Shown: positions 18,858 to 29,947 of the stretch, piece by piece
How positions within the stretch are numbered: position 1 is the stretch's first letter
Layout of the letters: the number at the start of each line of letters is the position of its first letter
From: Blastocatellia bacterium
GTDB taxonomy: Bacteria > Acidobacteriota > Blastocatellia > UBA7656 > JADIYM01
DNA: 64,000 nt
Direction: 5' to 3'
Assembly: GCA_021463145.1 (NCBI GenBank)
Contig: JAJTWZ010000002.1
Coordinates: 62,001-126,000 of the forward strand
The notes under the pieces: generated by a model
What the model was told of the DNA's origin: nothing
What the model saw: only the letters and a program-made list of their open reading frames with translations
Databases searched by the model: none
Position numbers and translations under genes: made by a program

Positions 18858-19919
18858 GTGCGACTCTTCGTTCGTATGTTTGGCGTCAACGCCCTGGCCG
18901 CTGTTCTATTGCTCGGCTGCGCACTTCCTGCAACGGCTGGTGCTCCGAAGAACCCCTACGACAAGTATCGCAACGCCACCTACTCGAACGATGGGCTGAT
19001 GACCGAGCAAGAGGAGATGCAGCTTGGAGCGCAGGTGCACCAGCAGGTTCTTCAGAAATACCGGATCGTGCAGGATCCCGACATCGCGAACTACATACAG
19101 GACCTGGGAGAGCGGATAGCACAGTCGTCCAGGCGCCCGGACATCCCTTACCAGTTCTTTGTGCTCGACGATTCCACAGTGAATGCATTCGCGCTGCCGG
19201 GGGGCTACATCTACGTCCACACCGGACTGCTGAATATCGCACGCTCGGAATCGGAACTCACCGCGGCGATAGCTCACGAAATCGGACACGTAGTCGCGCG
19301 CCACGGACTTCGAAACGTAAAGAAGGCGCAGCGCACGGCGCTGATATTCGGGATCCTGGGAGCTGGCGCATCCGTCGCGACCGGCGGAGGCGCCGTCGGC
19401 GACGCTGCGGAGATCGCCTCGCAGGTGCTCGCGAACGGAATCATCACTAAGAACAGCCGCGACTTCGAGCGCGAAGCCGATTACCTTGGGCTCTACACGA
19501 TGCGTGACGCTGGATACGATCCGCTAGGGATGGCGCTCATGTTCCAGCGTCTCAACGAGTCCGGATCGGGTGCGAAGTCGAGCGCGGGTGGCGGGATCTT
19601 CGCGAGCCATCCGAACGCAAACGAACGGATCAAGAACACGCTCGGCGAGATCGACGGACATCTTGGGGGCACGCCAGCAGTCGCCGCAAAGGGATCGCGT
19701 CCACGCCGGGCTTCCGGCGCTCCGAAGTCTGCCCAACCCGCGCAGACCGTTGCGGCGAACTCGGCCGGATTCGACCAGATGAAGGCCGCCCTTGGAGGGC
19801 TTGCGAATCGCCCGGTTCGAAACCCGAACCGTCAGAACCGTCGGAACAATCCCGGACAGAACGATCCCTACTCGCAACCAGCTCCGAACGATCGGCCGGT
19901 CCTCACCAGAAAACCCTGA
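18858..19919 (+). CDS. M48-family metalloprotease, probably envelope-located
   Basis: 353 aa from a GTG with SD gaaggagaag. The N-terminus is an export signal; VLLLGC at residues 16-21 fits a lipobox, though cleavage after ATAG is also possible. The zinc motif is HEIGH (AAIAHEIGHVVARHG), with the third ligand in FEREADYLGL. The domain matches the BepA/LoiP type of periplasmic M48 peptidases that act in outer-membrane protein quality control. After about residue 260 the sequence becomes a Pro/Asn/Arg-rich tail without a fold. Ends near a large inverted repeat. Confidence 0.9.
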   Translation: MRLFVRMFGVNALAAVLLLGCALPATAGAPKNPYDKYRNATYSNDGLMTEQEEMQLGAQVHQQVLQKYRIVQDPDIANYIQDLGERIAQSSRRPDIPYQFFVLDDSTVNAFALPGGYIYVHTGLLNIARSESELTAAIAHEIGHVVARHGLRNVKKAQRTALIFGILGAGASVATGGGAVGDAAEIASQVLANGIITKNSRDFEREADYLGLYTMRDAGYDPLGMALMFQRLNESGSGAKSSAGGGIFASHPNANERIKNTLGEIDGHLGGTPAVAAKGSRPRRASGAPKSAQPAQTVAANSAGFDQMKAALGGLANRPVRNPNRQNRRNNPGQNDPYSQPAPNDRPVLTRKP

Positions 19920-19947
19920 GGCTCCGACTCTGCGCCGCCGATCAGTA

Positions 19948-20000
19948 CTCGAGCCTCCGCAGCGACCCGGCAGGTTGCCGGGTAGCTGCGGTGGCTCGAG
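19948..20000. repeat. 53-nt near-perfect inverted repeat between convergent genes
   Basis: Stems ctcgagcc, ccgcagc and acccggca are each matched on the other side around a ggt loop, with two mismatches. The 23 bp of pairing make a very stable hairpin. No T-run follows on either strand. It lies between the M48 gene and the convergent CHAT gene, so a bidirectional terminator is the simplest reading. Confidence 0.6.
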
Positions 20001-20036
20001 CGATTCGCTGCAGAGTGAAGATCGAGCGACGAAGGG

Positions 20037-22793
20037 CTATTTGAAATTGCCCACGAGCGTGAACGGCGCCCAGTAGTACGGATGCGCGAACGGCGCCCGT
20101 GGATCCGGCGTGAACTTGCCGTGGATACTGGTGGGCTTCGGATCCTCGTGGACGAGCATCCGATCCGGATCCGGTCCAGACGGCATGACGAGCGAGCCGC
20201 GGAGCAACATTTCCTGCGCTTTGCGTAGCGCCTCGGCCTTGTCGAGACTGCGGCCCGCGCGCAGCTTGTAGAACGTCTGCATGAGCGCGCTCGTCGATCG
20301 GTCGTTCACGGCCCAGAGGCTCGCGATAACGGCGCGTGCGCCGCGATCCTGCGCGATCGTCGCAAAGCTCTCCACCTCCTTGCCGTCGCCCCGAACCGAC
20401 GACGACGCGGTGTTGCAGGCCGATAACGTCAGTAAGTCCGTGCCCTTGAATGCCCGCTTGATGTCCCGGATATCGCCAACGTTCATCAGCGTTCCGTCGC
20501 CGAGCAGCAGGATCGAGTCTTCGGCCTTCGTCGGCTCGAGCTGGAAGTGCGTTGCCACGTGCATGACGCTGTAACCGTCCTGCAGCGCCGTCTCGAAAGC
20601 GGCTTCCGTAAAGTTTGCATCGATCGACACGCGTCCCGGAACCACTCCTCCTTCCGCCGCGGCCCGGTCGTCCGAGAAGATCCCACGCAACTCGTCGGCG
20701 ACTGCCGGCAGAGGAGCGAAATTGCCAACCTTGCTCGCAACGCCAAATCCAACGCCCGTGACGCTCGAAGCCGGTTCATCGAGCAGATGCTCGAGGCTCT
20801 CTCGAGTGAAGAGGACATTCCGGTATTTCTCGACGAGGTAATTCTGGCCGTCGTACAGCGCCGCAACCGGGACGTAACGCATCACGCCGTCGAAAGACCA
20901 TAGCAAGGTCGTCGTCCGGGTCGCCGTAAGCTCTGCCGCAACCGGCTTCACGAGGACGTCATAGAGCTGGCTGGCGAGCGGCAGAGGGTCGAGCTTCGGA
21001 TTCGTGAGCGTTTCGCGGAAGGACATCGCAAGAGCGTTGAGCTTCGCCGCCTGGATGGGCGTCGAGTAGGCGGTCTTTCCGTTCGGAGTTACCAGCACGA
21101 TCCAGCAGCGTTCGTCGGCGACCAGCGTATAGAGCGCCACGACACCCGGCCCAAGCTTGGAGAGCGTGAGCGGCAATTCACTACTCACGCGGATTCGTTT
21201 GACGCGGGGGTCCTTGCTTCCGGAATTCGTCGCTACACGGGCCATTAGTGCGTCGACGTCGGCAGCGAGGCGGTCCAACTCGGCCTCGAGCGTCGCGAGC
21301 CGTTCGCTCTGCAGCGTTGACCGGCTCGACGCCGGCATCGCGCGAAGCACCGAGGCTTCCTGCTCGAATGCAAGGATCTTGTCGCCTAGCGATTCGAGCT
21401 CGGATACCCAGGTCGGACCGCCAATCGAATCCTTGTCCTTCTTCTTCTTGTCCTTGGACTTCTCGCCGTCCTTCGCCTTTTCTTCGTCGTCTGCGGAGAT
21501 CTCGTCGTCCGCGACGGCGCGGTCATCCTCGGTCTTTGGTTTCTTCGCCTTCTTGGACTTCTTCTGCCCGGAATCGCCGGAGTCCACGGCCGAAGCCCGC
21601 CGAACATCCGAAAGCTGCCAGAACGCCAGCTCACGTTGGAGCCCGCCAAGCAGAACGAGGCCGTCGTTTTCCGGTGTCACGCCGGCGAGAGTACCGTCGG
21701 AGTACCGGCCGGCCCATTCGAGCATTTCCTGCTCCTTGAGGAGATCGATGAGCCGGAGGGCGGCATCGATGCGACCGGCGCGAAGCATTGCAGAGGCCAA
21801 CGCACGGCATCGCGTCGTGCTGTAAGCAAAGCGCTGCATCGAGGGAGCCGCCGGTTCTGCCGTTTCCGGCTCGTCCTTCGGCTGCTTGTCCTTCTTCGGC
21901 TTCTTTTCCTTCTTCTCGTCCCTGGCCTCTTCGTCGTTGTCCTGCGACGGATTGAAAGGATCTACCGTCACGACGATCGGCGGACGATTGGGATGCATCG
22001 GATCGCGCTGCGGACGTCCGTCGCCGTGATCGTGGTCTTCGCCGTTTCCACCAGGATCCCTGGTCGGCGGGTTTTTCGGAGGCTTCGGGTTTCGAGGAGG
22101 CTTCGGGTTTTTCGGAGGCTTCGGATCTCGCGGCGGCTGCTGAGTGCCGACGTCGTCGCCCTTGTCGCCGGACGGCGGCTCGTTGCCCACGTCGTCGCCA
22201 TCAGAAGATGGAACGTCGTCACCCTTTGGCGGCTTGTCACCCTTCGGAGGCCTGTGCCCCTTGGGTGGCTTGCCGCTGTCCGACGAAACATCGTCGCCCG
22301 CACTGGGGGGATCGTACTTCGGCGGCTTCCTGGTCTTCGGAGGCTTCGCGCTGCCGGACGAGTCGTCCCCTCCCCCCGCAGTTGGGGGATCGTACTTGGG
22401 CGGTTTGTTCGTCTTGGGCGGCTTCCTGGTCTTCGGAGGCTTCGCACTACCCCCCGCGTCGTCCCCGCCACCCGCTGTCGGGGGATCGTATTTCGGCGGC
22501 TTCTTCGTCTTCGGCGGCTTGGCCGAATCCGGCGACCCTCCTCCCGATTGCCACCCACCCTTTGGCGCCCTCGTTGCACGGCGAGTGCCCGTCGAGTCCG
22601 ACTGCCCTTCGGCCGGTGCGGTCTTGACTACCTTGGGCGCCACTCTTACCGGCTTCACCGTAGAGCGGTGCCGTGGCGCGACTCGCACGCGCGGAGCCGT
22701 ATTCGAGTTTTCCTGGAACGCGCCGGCTGGTACGGAAACACCGACGAGCAGCGACAAGGCAAGACCAAGTGAAGTGCGAAGAAGTGGCGTCAT
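20037..22793 (-). CDS. Secreted CHAT-domain protease with Pro/Lys repeat region
   Basis: 918 aa. Signal peptide (about 1-25), then a long low-complexity part (about 40-300) built of PPKYDPP, KPPK and GGGDD units, a Lys/Glu-rich charged stretch, a helical region with TPR-like character (about 320-520, LASAMLRAGRIDAALRLIDL), and a C-terminal CHAT domain (about 600-918). CHAT domains are caspase-like cysteine peptidases; the predicted dyad is His749 (VMHVATH) and Cys793 (SACNTA). SD aaggag lies 8 nt before the start. It is divergent from a kinase with an outer DUF4384 domain, which suggests a shared pathway. Substrate unknown. Confidence 0.85.
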   Translation of the reverse strand: MTPLLRTSLGLALSLLVGVSVPAGAFQENSNTAPRVRVAPRHRSTVKPVRVAPKVVKTAPAEGQSDSTGTRRATRAPKGGWQSGGGSPDSAKPPKTKKPPKYDPPTAGGGDDAGGSAKPPKTRKPPKTNKPPKYDPPTAGGGDDSSGSAKPPKTRKPPKYDPPSAGDDVSSDSGKPPKGHRPPKGDKPPKGDDVPSSDGDDVGNEPPSGDKGDDVGTQQPPRDPKPPKNPKPPRNPKPPKNPPTRDPGGNGEDHDHGDGRPQRDPMHPNRPPIVVTVDPFNPSQDNDEEARDEKKEKKPKKDKQPKDEPETAEPAAPSMQRFAYSTTRCRALASAMLRAGRIDAALRLIDLLKEQEMLEWAGRYSDGTLAGVTPENDGLVLLGGLQRELAFWQLSDVRRASAVDSGDSGQKKSKKAKKPKTEDDRAVADDEISADDEEKAKDGEKSKDKKKKDKDSIGGPTWVSELESLGDKILAFEQEASVLRAMPASSRSTLQSERLATLEAELDRLAADVDALMARVATNSGSKDPRVKRIRVSSELPLTLSKLGPGVVALYTLVADERCWIVLVTPNGKTAYSTPIQAAKLNALAMSFRETLTNPKLDPLPLASQLYDVLVKPVAAELTATRTTTLLWSFDGVMRYVPVAALYDGQNYLVEKYRNVLFTRESLEHLLDEPASSVTGVGFGVASKVGNFAPLPAVADELRGIFSDDRAAAEGGVVPGRVSIDANFTEAAFETALQDGYSVMHVATHFQLEPTKAEDSILLLGDGTLMNVGDIRDIKRAFKGTDLLTLSACNTASSSVRGDGKEVESFATIAQDRGARAVIASLWAVNDRSTSALMQTFYKLRAGRSLDKAEALRKAQEMLLRGSLVMPSGPDPDRMLVHEDPKPTSIHGKFTPDPRAPFAHPYYWAPFTLVGNFK

Positions 22794-23026
22794 CGTGTGC
22801 GCTCCTTTTGAGCGGTGTGGCCCGGAACAGGTGGTGCGTGCCGGGGCGCGGGATTCTCGCCTTCAAACCAGGCGAAAGACGATCCTCTGACGTCGAGTCT
22901 GTGGGGCGGGTTGCCGCACCCCCCGAAAGCCACTGCATCAATTTTCCGACAATATCCCATCACGGGTCCGATGTAACTTGAACCTCGCGCTTGGTTCCCC
23001 GGCCGGCGTGATGCTAGGTTGCCAGC

Positions 23027-24898
<1,872 letters not shown>

Positions 24899-24949
24899 CC
24901 CCCAGACTTGCCGCATTCCTGCTTTTTGGAGTCGAGTTCCGGAGGGACC

Positions 24950-25849
24950 ATGATCCGCACATTTCTCGCAGTAATTCTCGCTGCAATCGTTGCAGCGCCA
25001 GCCGTATCCGCACAGGACGACGGCACCCGCCAGCTCTGGGACTCCGGATTCCTGCAGAAGCGTCCCGCGCAGAAGGCCAAACCGGCGCCCAGGAAGTCAC
25101 CGAAGTACAAGCGGGTCACGCCGCCAATAGCAAAGGCCGCGCCGTCGCCGGCAGCGCCGCCGATCTCGGATACGCTGGTCGGGGTCACACTCTGGCGCCT
25201 GCGCCGTGCGACAACTTCGGACGGTTCGGCCTCGGCTCGAATGCTGGTGCACGAAGCGGCTTCGGACTCCGACGTCGAGTGGATTCCCGAGCGCGTCGGG
25301 ATAGACCAGACCCTTCAACCCGGGCAGAAGGTGCGGTTGTCGATCGAAACGCCCAGAACCGGCTACCTGTACGTTATCGACAGAGAAATCTACAAGGACG
25401 GGAAGCTCGGCGACCCGTATCTGATCTTCCCGACATCCCGGACGCGCGGCGGAGACAACAAAGTCGGGCCCGGCGCCGTAGTCGAGGTTCCTTCGCAAAC
25501 CGACAATCCCCCTTACTTCACGATTCAGAAAAGCCGTCTCGAGCACGTCGGCGAATCGTTGATCATCATTGTCTCCGCGGAGCCACTCTCGGACTTGACG
25601 ATCGGCGACAAGGCCGTGGAGCTTTCGACCGAGCAGGTCGAAAAGTGGGTTTCCGAGTGGGGCGCTGCTGTCGAACGCATCGAGGAAGTCGGGAACTCGG
25701 GCGGCAAGTATTCACTTGCCGAGAAGGCCGCCGGCGGTTCCGCCACCGAAGTGCTGACGCAAGACGACCCGCTGCCGCAGTCGATTTATCGCGTGGATGG
25801 AAAGGTGGGCAAACCGACTCTTGTCACAGTCGGACTTCGAATAATGTGA
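24950..25849 (+). CDS. Secreted DUF4384-domain protein
   Basis: 299 aa from the ATG at 24950 (SD ccggaggg, 4-9 nt upstream). Signal peptide to about residue 22 (AAPAVSAQ), a short Lys/Pro-rich part, then DUF4384 (about 75-200) with RTGYLYVIDREIY and YLIFPTSRTRGGD, matching the outer domain of the kinase that ends 51 nt upstream. A helical and acidic tail follows. The two genes are probably cotranscribed. A structural partner or competitor for the kinase ectodomain is a reasonable guess. Confidence 0.78.
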   Translation: MIRTFLAVILAAIVAAPAVSAQDDGTRQLWDSGFLQKRPAQKAKPAPRKSPKYKRVTPPIAKAAPSPAAPPISDTLVGVTLWRLRRATTSDGSASARMLVHEAASDSDVEWIPERVGIDQTLQPGQKVRLSIETPRTGYLYVIDREIYKDGKLGDPYLIFPTSRTRGGDNKVGPGAVVEVPSQTDNPPYFTIQKSRLEHVGESLIIIVSAEPLSDLTIGDKAVELSTEQVEKWVSEWGAAVERIEEVGNSGGKYSLAEKAAGGSATEVLTQDDPLPQSIYRVDGKVGKPTLVTVGLRIM

Positions 25850-25918
25850 GTCCGACCGGCTGGATCACGATTGCAGATCCACCGGCGCCCCTCCGTAGTC
25901 CGGCCGTGGCCAGCGAAT

Positions 25919-28900
25919 CTAGTCGCCGGCCGCGGCCTCGATCGCGGCGCGAAGTCTGGCCGCCTGCTTACCGGCGTGGCTCTCTGGCGCCATTTCGGTT
26001 GCTAAAATGAACGAGTCGAGCGCCGCAAGGTAGGGCGATGCGTCGCGCCCGCGCAATACCTCCAGCAAGCCATACTCGTAGCTCATCATTGCAATGCCCC
26101 GTTCGTGGCCTAGTCCGCGCAAGCGCTCGAGAGACTCGTCGAGGCACCGCTCCGCCTCGTCGAGCCTGCCCAACTCTCGAAGGCACGCGCCTTCGGTCCC
26201 GAGCACGAATGCCGCAAACGGCATGTTCTCGACTTCCGTATGTATCGCATAGGCCTCGCGCGCATATCGCCTGCCCTCCTCGTATCTGCCGAGGGTCGCC
26301 ACGAGCGCCGCCAGGTTCGCCAGCGCGATTCCCTCCTCGCGACGGTTTCCGATCTCGCGAAGAATCTCGAGACCTTCGGCAAAGCAGCGCTCGGCGAGGT
26401 CCAGCCTTCCCCACTCTTCGTACATTACGGCCAGATTGCCCAACGTGCGCCCTTCGTCGGAACGATGTCCGACTTCTCGTGCAATCCCGATGGCGCGCTC
26501 GAAGAGTTCGAGGCTCGTCTCGAATTCGCCCCGGTATCCATAAACGATTGCCATGTTGCCTAGCTTCCCGCCATACCCGCGCCGATCTCCAATGGCCTCG
26601 TGAATCGCCGCCGCCCGCGAATAAAGCGCAAGCGCCTCGTCGTAGCGCCCGGCAGTGAATCGAATATTGCCGAGGCAGCCGGCCGTTATTCCCTCACTGG
26701 CCGTGTCACCGGCTGCAATGGCGATGGCGGACGATTGATGGTAGGCCAGCTCCGAGGCTTCCTCCCCACCGCGCTCCCACTCGACAATTCCGGTGGCACG
26801 AAGCACCTCAGCCTCGAGACGCGGCAATCCGATCGAATGCGCCTGGACTCGAGCTTCATTCAATGTCTCGATGGCGTCCGACAGGCGACCGAGCAGGCGC
26901 AGTACATCGTGTCCCAACTCGAGACGTGCACGGACGGAGGCCTCGTCGGGCGGGTCGGGAGCCAGCGACAAGGCGGAACGGTACAGACGCTCGGCGTCGG
27001 CCGTCGCATACTGACGTAGCGCCCAGCGCGCCGCGCTCAGCCACTTCACGAATGCCCGCTCGCGCTCATCCGCGCGCTCGCGGTGGCCGGCGATCACGGC
27101 ATCTGCCTCGGCCCCGAGCTCGAGCGACTCGAACGCGTCGGCGGCCGACGAGTGCATCACGCGGAGTGCCCCTGCATCCATCGATCGATATGCCTCTTTC
27201 TGCAGGTGATCGTGGGTGAAGCGCAGGACTCCGGCGGATGGCTCCTCGAGAATATTCCGCCGCAGAAGTTCATCTATTGCTTCGTCCTGAACCGGAACAA
27301 GACGCTCGAGCTGCCACGACTCGGCTTCGCGCCCAAACACCGAAACTGCGTGTGTGACGGCGAGCGAATCGGGGCTGAGCGTTGCGAAGCGCTGCGCAAG
27401 CAGTTCCCGAATCGACTGCGGCATCGGCAGAACGTCGTGCGTCGAGGAAAGCGGCGCCCGATCTCCGAGTTGCCACTCTCCGGCCGCGTCGCGCCATATG
27501 ATGCCGTCTTCGACCGAGGCGCGCAGATACTCCGCGACAAAGAACGGATTGCCGGTGCTGTGCCGGGCCAGATTCCGGCTGAAGACGAGTGGCGGCGGCT
27601 GGATCGAGAGCATGTCGCCGACGATCTCGGCGACTTCGGCGGCCGAGAGACGGTCGACCTCGACCAACACGACGCCCGCAGGGGAGGTCAGCCGCTCGCG
27701 AGCGAGGCTCGGCTCATCGGTGCGGATCGTCCCAACGATGACGAACGGTGTTGAAGCGAGCGTGCCGGAATTGACGAGGTACGCAAGGGCTTCGATCGAA
27801 AGTTCGTCGGCCCACTGCAGGTCGTCGAGGATCAATGTAACCGGTCGCAGCGAACCAAACGCGCGTACCGCGTATGCAACTGCCCCGAACAAGCGGCGGC
27901 GAGCGTCGTCTGGCCGAAGGTCCGCCACGGCGGCTTCAGTTTCGGCGAGCGCGGCAAGCGACGGTTCGTAGGGTGCAAGAATCGAGAGATGTCCGCCGAA
28001 GAGACGCTCGACTTCATCGGCGTCGCCGGCCCGCGCACGATCGCCGATTGCAGTGAGCAGAGGACGAAGGGCTCCGAGTGGCACGGCGTCGCCGCCGTAT
28101 ACGCCAGCTCCACGCTGACACTCGCCGACGACGAGCTGGAATCCGACGGCGCTGGCTTCGCGGCCGCACTCGATCGCGAGGCGCGTCTTGCCCGCACCGC
28201 TTTCGGCGCAGATGACGGCCATTCCACCCTGCCCCTCATCCTGCCTCCGCGAGATCGATCGGAGCTCCGCAAGTTGCAACTCGCGCCCGGCAAACGAGGG
28301 ACGGTTGAGATATGGCCTTGCCGGTGCACCGCTTGCGGGCGGCGGCTGACCAAGAAGCCTGCCAAGAGCCGTCGCAACGTCGACGGCATAACCGAACCGG
28401 CGCGCAGGCAGCTTTGCAAGTAACCGCAGGACGATCTCATCGAGGGCACTGGGGCACGATTCGACAATCTCGGATGGCGCAAGCGGCGAGCGTTGCAGAT
28501 GTCCCCACGCGACGTCGGCAGCCGGAGTGACGCCGAAAGGCGGCGCTCCCACGATCGCTTCGAAGAGCACGCAACCGATCGCGTAGAGATCCGCGCGAGC
28601 GTCGAGCGGATCGCCTTGAATCTGCTCCGGCGCCATATAGGCGATCGTGCCGGCGCCACCCTCGCCCAGATCGATCGACTCGCGGTTCGCAAGACCGGCA
28701 AATCGGCCAACTACTCCGAAGTCGATCAGCACCGGAGAGCCGTCCGGTCGAATCATAATGTTCTGAGGCTTCAAGTCGCGGTGAACTACTCCTTCACCGT
28801 GAATCACCGCCAGGGCCGAGCAGAGGTCCCGCAGGATGCGCAGGGTGTCGTGTAACCCGCCTTTCTGCCGGTTCACGAGCAATACTTCACGAAGAGACGA

Positions 28901-29170
28901 TCCCTGCACGAGCTCCATGGCAAGCCAAGGAGATAGTCCCTCGACCCCGTGCCCGTATATCCGGACCACTCCAGGATGGCGGATTCGCGAAAGCACGCCG
29001 GCCTCACGCCTGAAACTCGCCTGGAGCGGGCCTTCCAGCGCGCGCAGCAACTTTACGGCGGCGATCTCGCCTGTCTCGACGTGCTCCGCGCGAAAAACGA
29101 CTCCCATCCCGCCACGACCAATCTGGTCAAGCAGCCGATATGGACCCGCTTGCGTAGTGGAGGATCGCAA
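25919..29170 (-). CDS. Ser/Thr kinase with AAA-type ATPase and TPR array
   Basis: 1083 aa. Kinase domain about 11-272 (Lys40, HRDLKPQN at 130-137, DFG at 150-152). An ATPase of the PknK/MalT-like STAND type follows (about 293-560) with Walker A AESGAGKT (322-329) and Walker B VTLILDDLQWAD (444-455). From about 700 the protein is TPR repeats (EAIGDRRGYGGKLGNMAIVY and many like it). No membrane segment, so cytoplasmic. Such proteins are thought to assemble on ligand or partner binding and switch the kinase. The gene runs opposite to the DUF4384 gene (70-nt gap). The ligand is unknown. Confidence 0.88.
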   Translation of the reverse strand: MRSSTTQAGPYRLLDQIGRGGMGVVFRAEHVETGEIAAVKLLRALEGPLQASFRREAGVLSRIRHPGVVRIYGHGVEGLSPWLAMELVQGSSLREVLLVNRQKGGLHDTLRILRDLCSALAVIHGEGVVHRDLKPQNIMIRPDGSPVLIDFGVVGRFAGLANRESIDLGEGGAGTIAYMAPEQIQGDPLDARADLYAIGCVLFEAIVGAPPFGVTPAADVAWGHLQRSPLAPSEIVESCPSALDEIVLRLLAKLPARRFGYAVDVATALGRLLGQPPPASGAPARPYLNRPSFAGRELQLAELRSISRRQDEGQGGMAVICAESGAGKTRLAIECGREASAVGFQLVVGECQRGAGVYGGDAVPLGALRPLLTAIGDRARAGDADEVERLFGGHLSILAPYEPSLAALAETEAAVADLRPDDARRRLFGAVAYAVRAFGSLRPVTLILDDLQWADELSIEALAYLVNSGTLASTPFVIVGTIRTDEPSLARERLTSPAGVVLVEVDRLSAAEVAEIVGDMLSIQPPPLVFSRNLARHSTGNPFFVAEYLRASVEDGIIWRDAAGEWQLGDRAPLSSTHDVLPMPQSIRELLAQRFATLSPDSLAVTHAVSVFGREAESWQLERLVPVQDEAIDELLRRNILEEPSAGVLRFTHDHLQKEAYRSMDAGALRVMHSSAADAFESLELGAEADAVIAGHRERADERERAFVKWLSAARWALRQYATADAERLYRSALSLAPDPPDEASVRARLELGHDVLRLLGRLSDAIETLNEARVQAHSIGLPRLEAEVLRATGIVEWERGGEEASELAYHQSSAIAIAAGDTASEGITAGCLGNIRFTAGRYDEALALYSRAAAIHEAIGDRRGYGGKLGNMAIVYGYRGEFETSLELFERAIGIAREVGHRSDEGRTLGNLAVMYEEWGRLDLAERCFAEGLEILREIGNRREEGIALANLAALVATLGRYEEGRRYAREAYAIHTEVENMPFAAFVLGTEGACLRELGRLDEAERCLDESLERLRGLGHERGIAMMSYEYGLLEVLRGRDASPYLAALDSFILATEMAPESHAGKQAARLRAAIEAAAGD

Positions 29171-29395
29171 TGGGAGTGCCTGGGTTCGGTGAGCCGTCCG
29201 CCGGTATGGGCACGACGCATCGAGAGACCTGCAGCCGAATCCGGTCCTCGGAGGTCTTCCAGCTTCGTAGCGCGTGAGGCCCGGAGCCCAGAGTATATCA
29301 GCGGGGCGCTATTGCCAGATCCGGCCAGGTGCGTCGCAGCGCCATCGTGACGGCATACCGTTGACGCTTGCGACAGTTGCTGGCAACTTTGTCGC

Positions 29396-29947
29396 GTGTC
29401 CGGCAAGGGCCAGTCTTCTAATGGATCGCACGGCCTGCCAGCCGGTGTCGAACTTCTCGAGCTCTCTGAGAATCGCGACGATCGAGGAGCGTTTACCGAG
29501 GTGTTTCGCCAGTACTGGACTGAATCCATTGTTCCAGTCCAGTGGAACATCGTTCGATCGCGAGCACGCGTGCTCCGCGGGGTTCACGTGCACGTGAGGC
29601 ACGCGGATTACCTCGTGCTGGTGGAAGGTCGGGCCTCGATTGCGCTCGTGGACCTGCGAAATGGAAGCGCGACGCGGGGAATGTCGGTCCTGCTGACAGT
29701 TGCATCTCAGGACCCGCAGGCGCTCGTCATTCCGCCAGGGGTCGCTCACGGGTTCCTGTTCCACGAGCCCTCCATCCACTTGTATGCCGTTAGTCACTAT
29801 TGGGACGTGGAGGACGAGCTCGGCTGCCGATGGGACGACCCCGGGCTCGAGTTGGACTGGCCTGAGCCTGATCCGATACTGTCGCAACGAGACAAGGAAC
29901 TGCCTTCTCTCGACGAACTCCGGACCAAGCTCTCGAAAGTGCTATAA
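29396..29947 (+). CDS. RmlC-like dTDP-4-dehydrorhamnose 3,5-epimerase family protein
   Basis: 183 aa from a GTG. The cupin fold of RmlC epimerases is clear: RGVH keeps the first catalytic His, PPGVAHGFLFHE keeps the second, and YAVSHYWDVEDELGCRWDDP gives the catalytic Tyr region. Family members epimerise dTDP-4-keto sugars for surface polysaccharides. The usual LHYQ motif is changed to VHVHVRHADY, so substrate may differ from dTDP-4-keto-6-deoxyglucose. No rmlA, B or D lies in the window. The last 6 nt overlap the convergent glycosyltransferase gene. Confidence 0.82.
   Translation: MSGKGQSSNGSHGLPAGVELLELSENRDDRGAFTEVFRQYWTESIVPVQWNIVRSRARVLRGVHVHVRHADYLVLVEGRASIALVDLRNGSATRGMSVLLTVASQDPQALVIPPGVAHGFLFHEPSIHLYAVSHYWDVEDELGCRWDDPGLELDWPEPDPILSQRDKELPSLDELRTKLSKVL

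Noticed and set aside
22060-22560. Tandem repeats read as a CRISPR array
   Set aside because: The repeats are in frame, vary in length and encode PPKYDPP units; there are no constant repeats with unique spacers.
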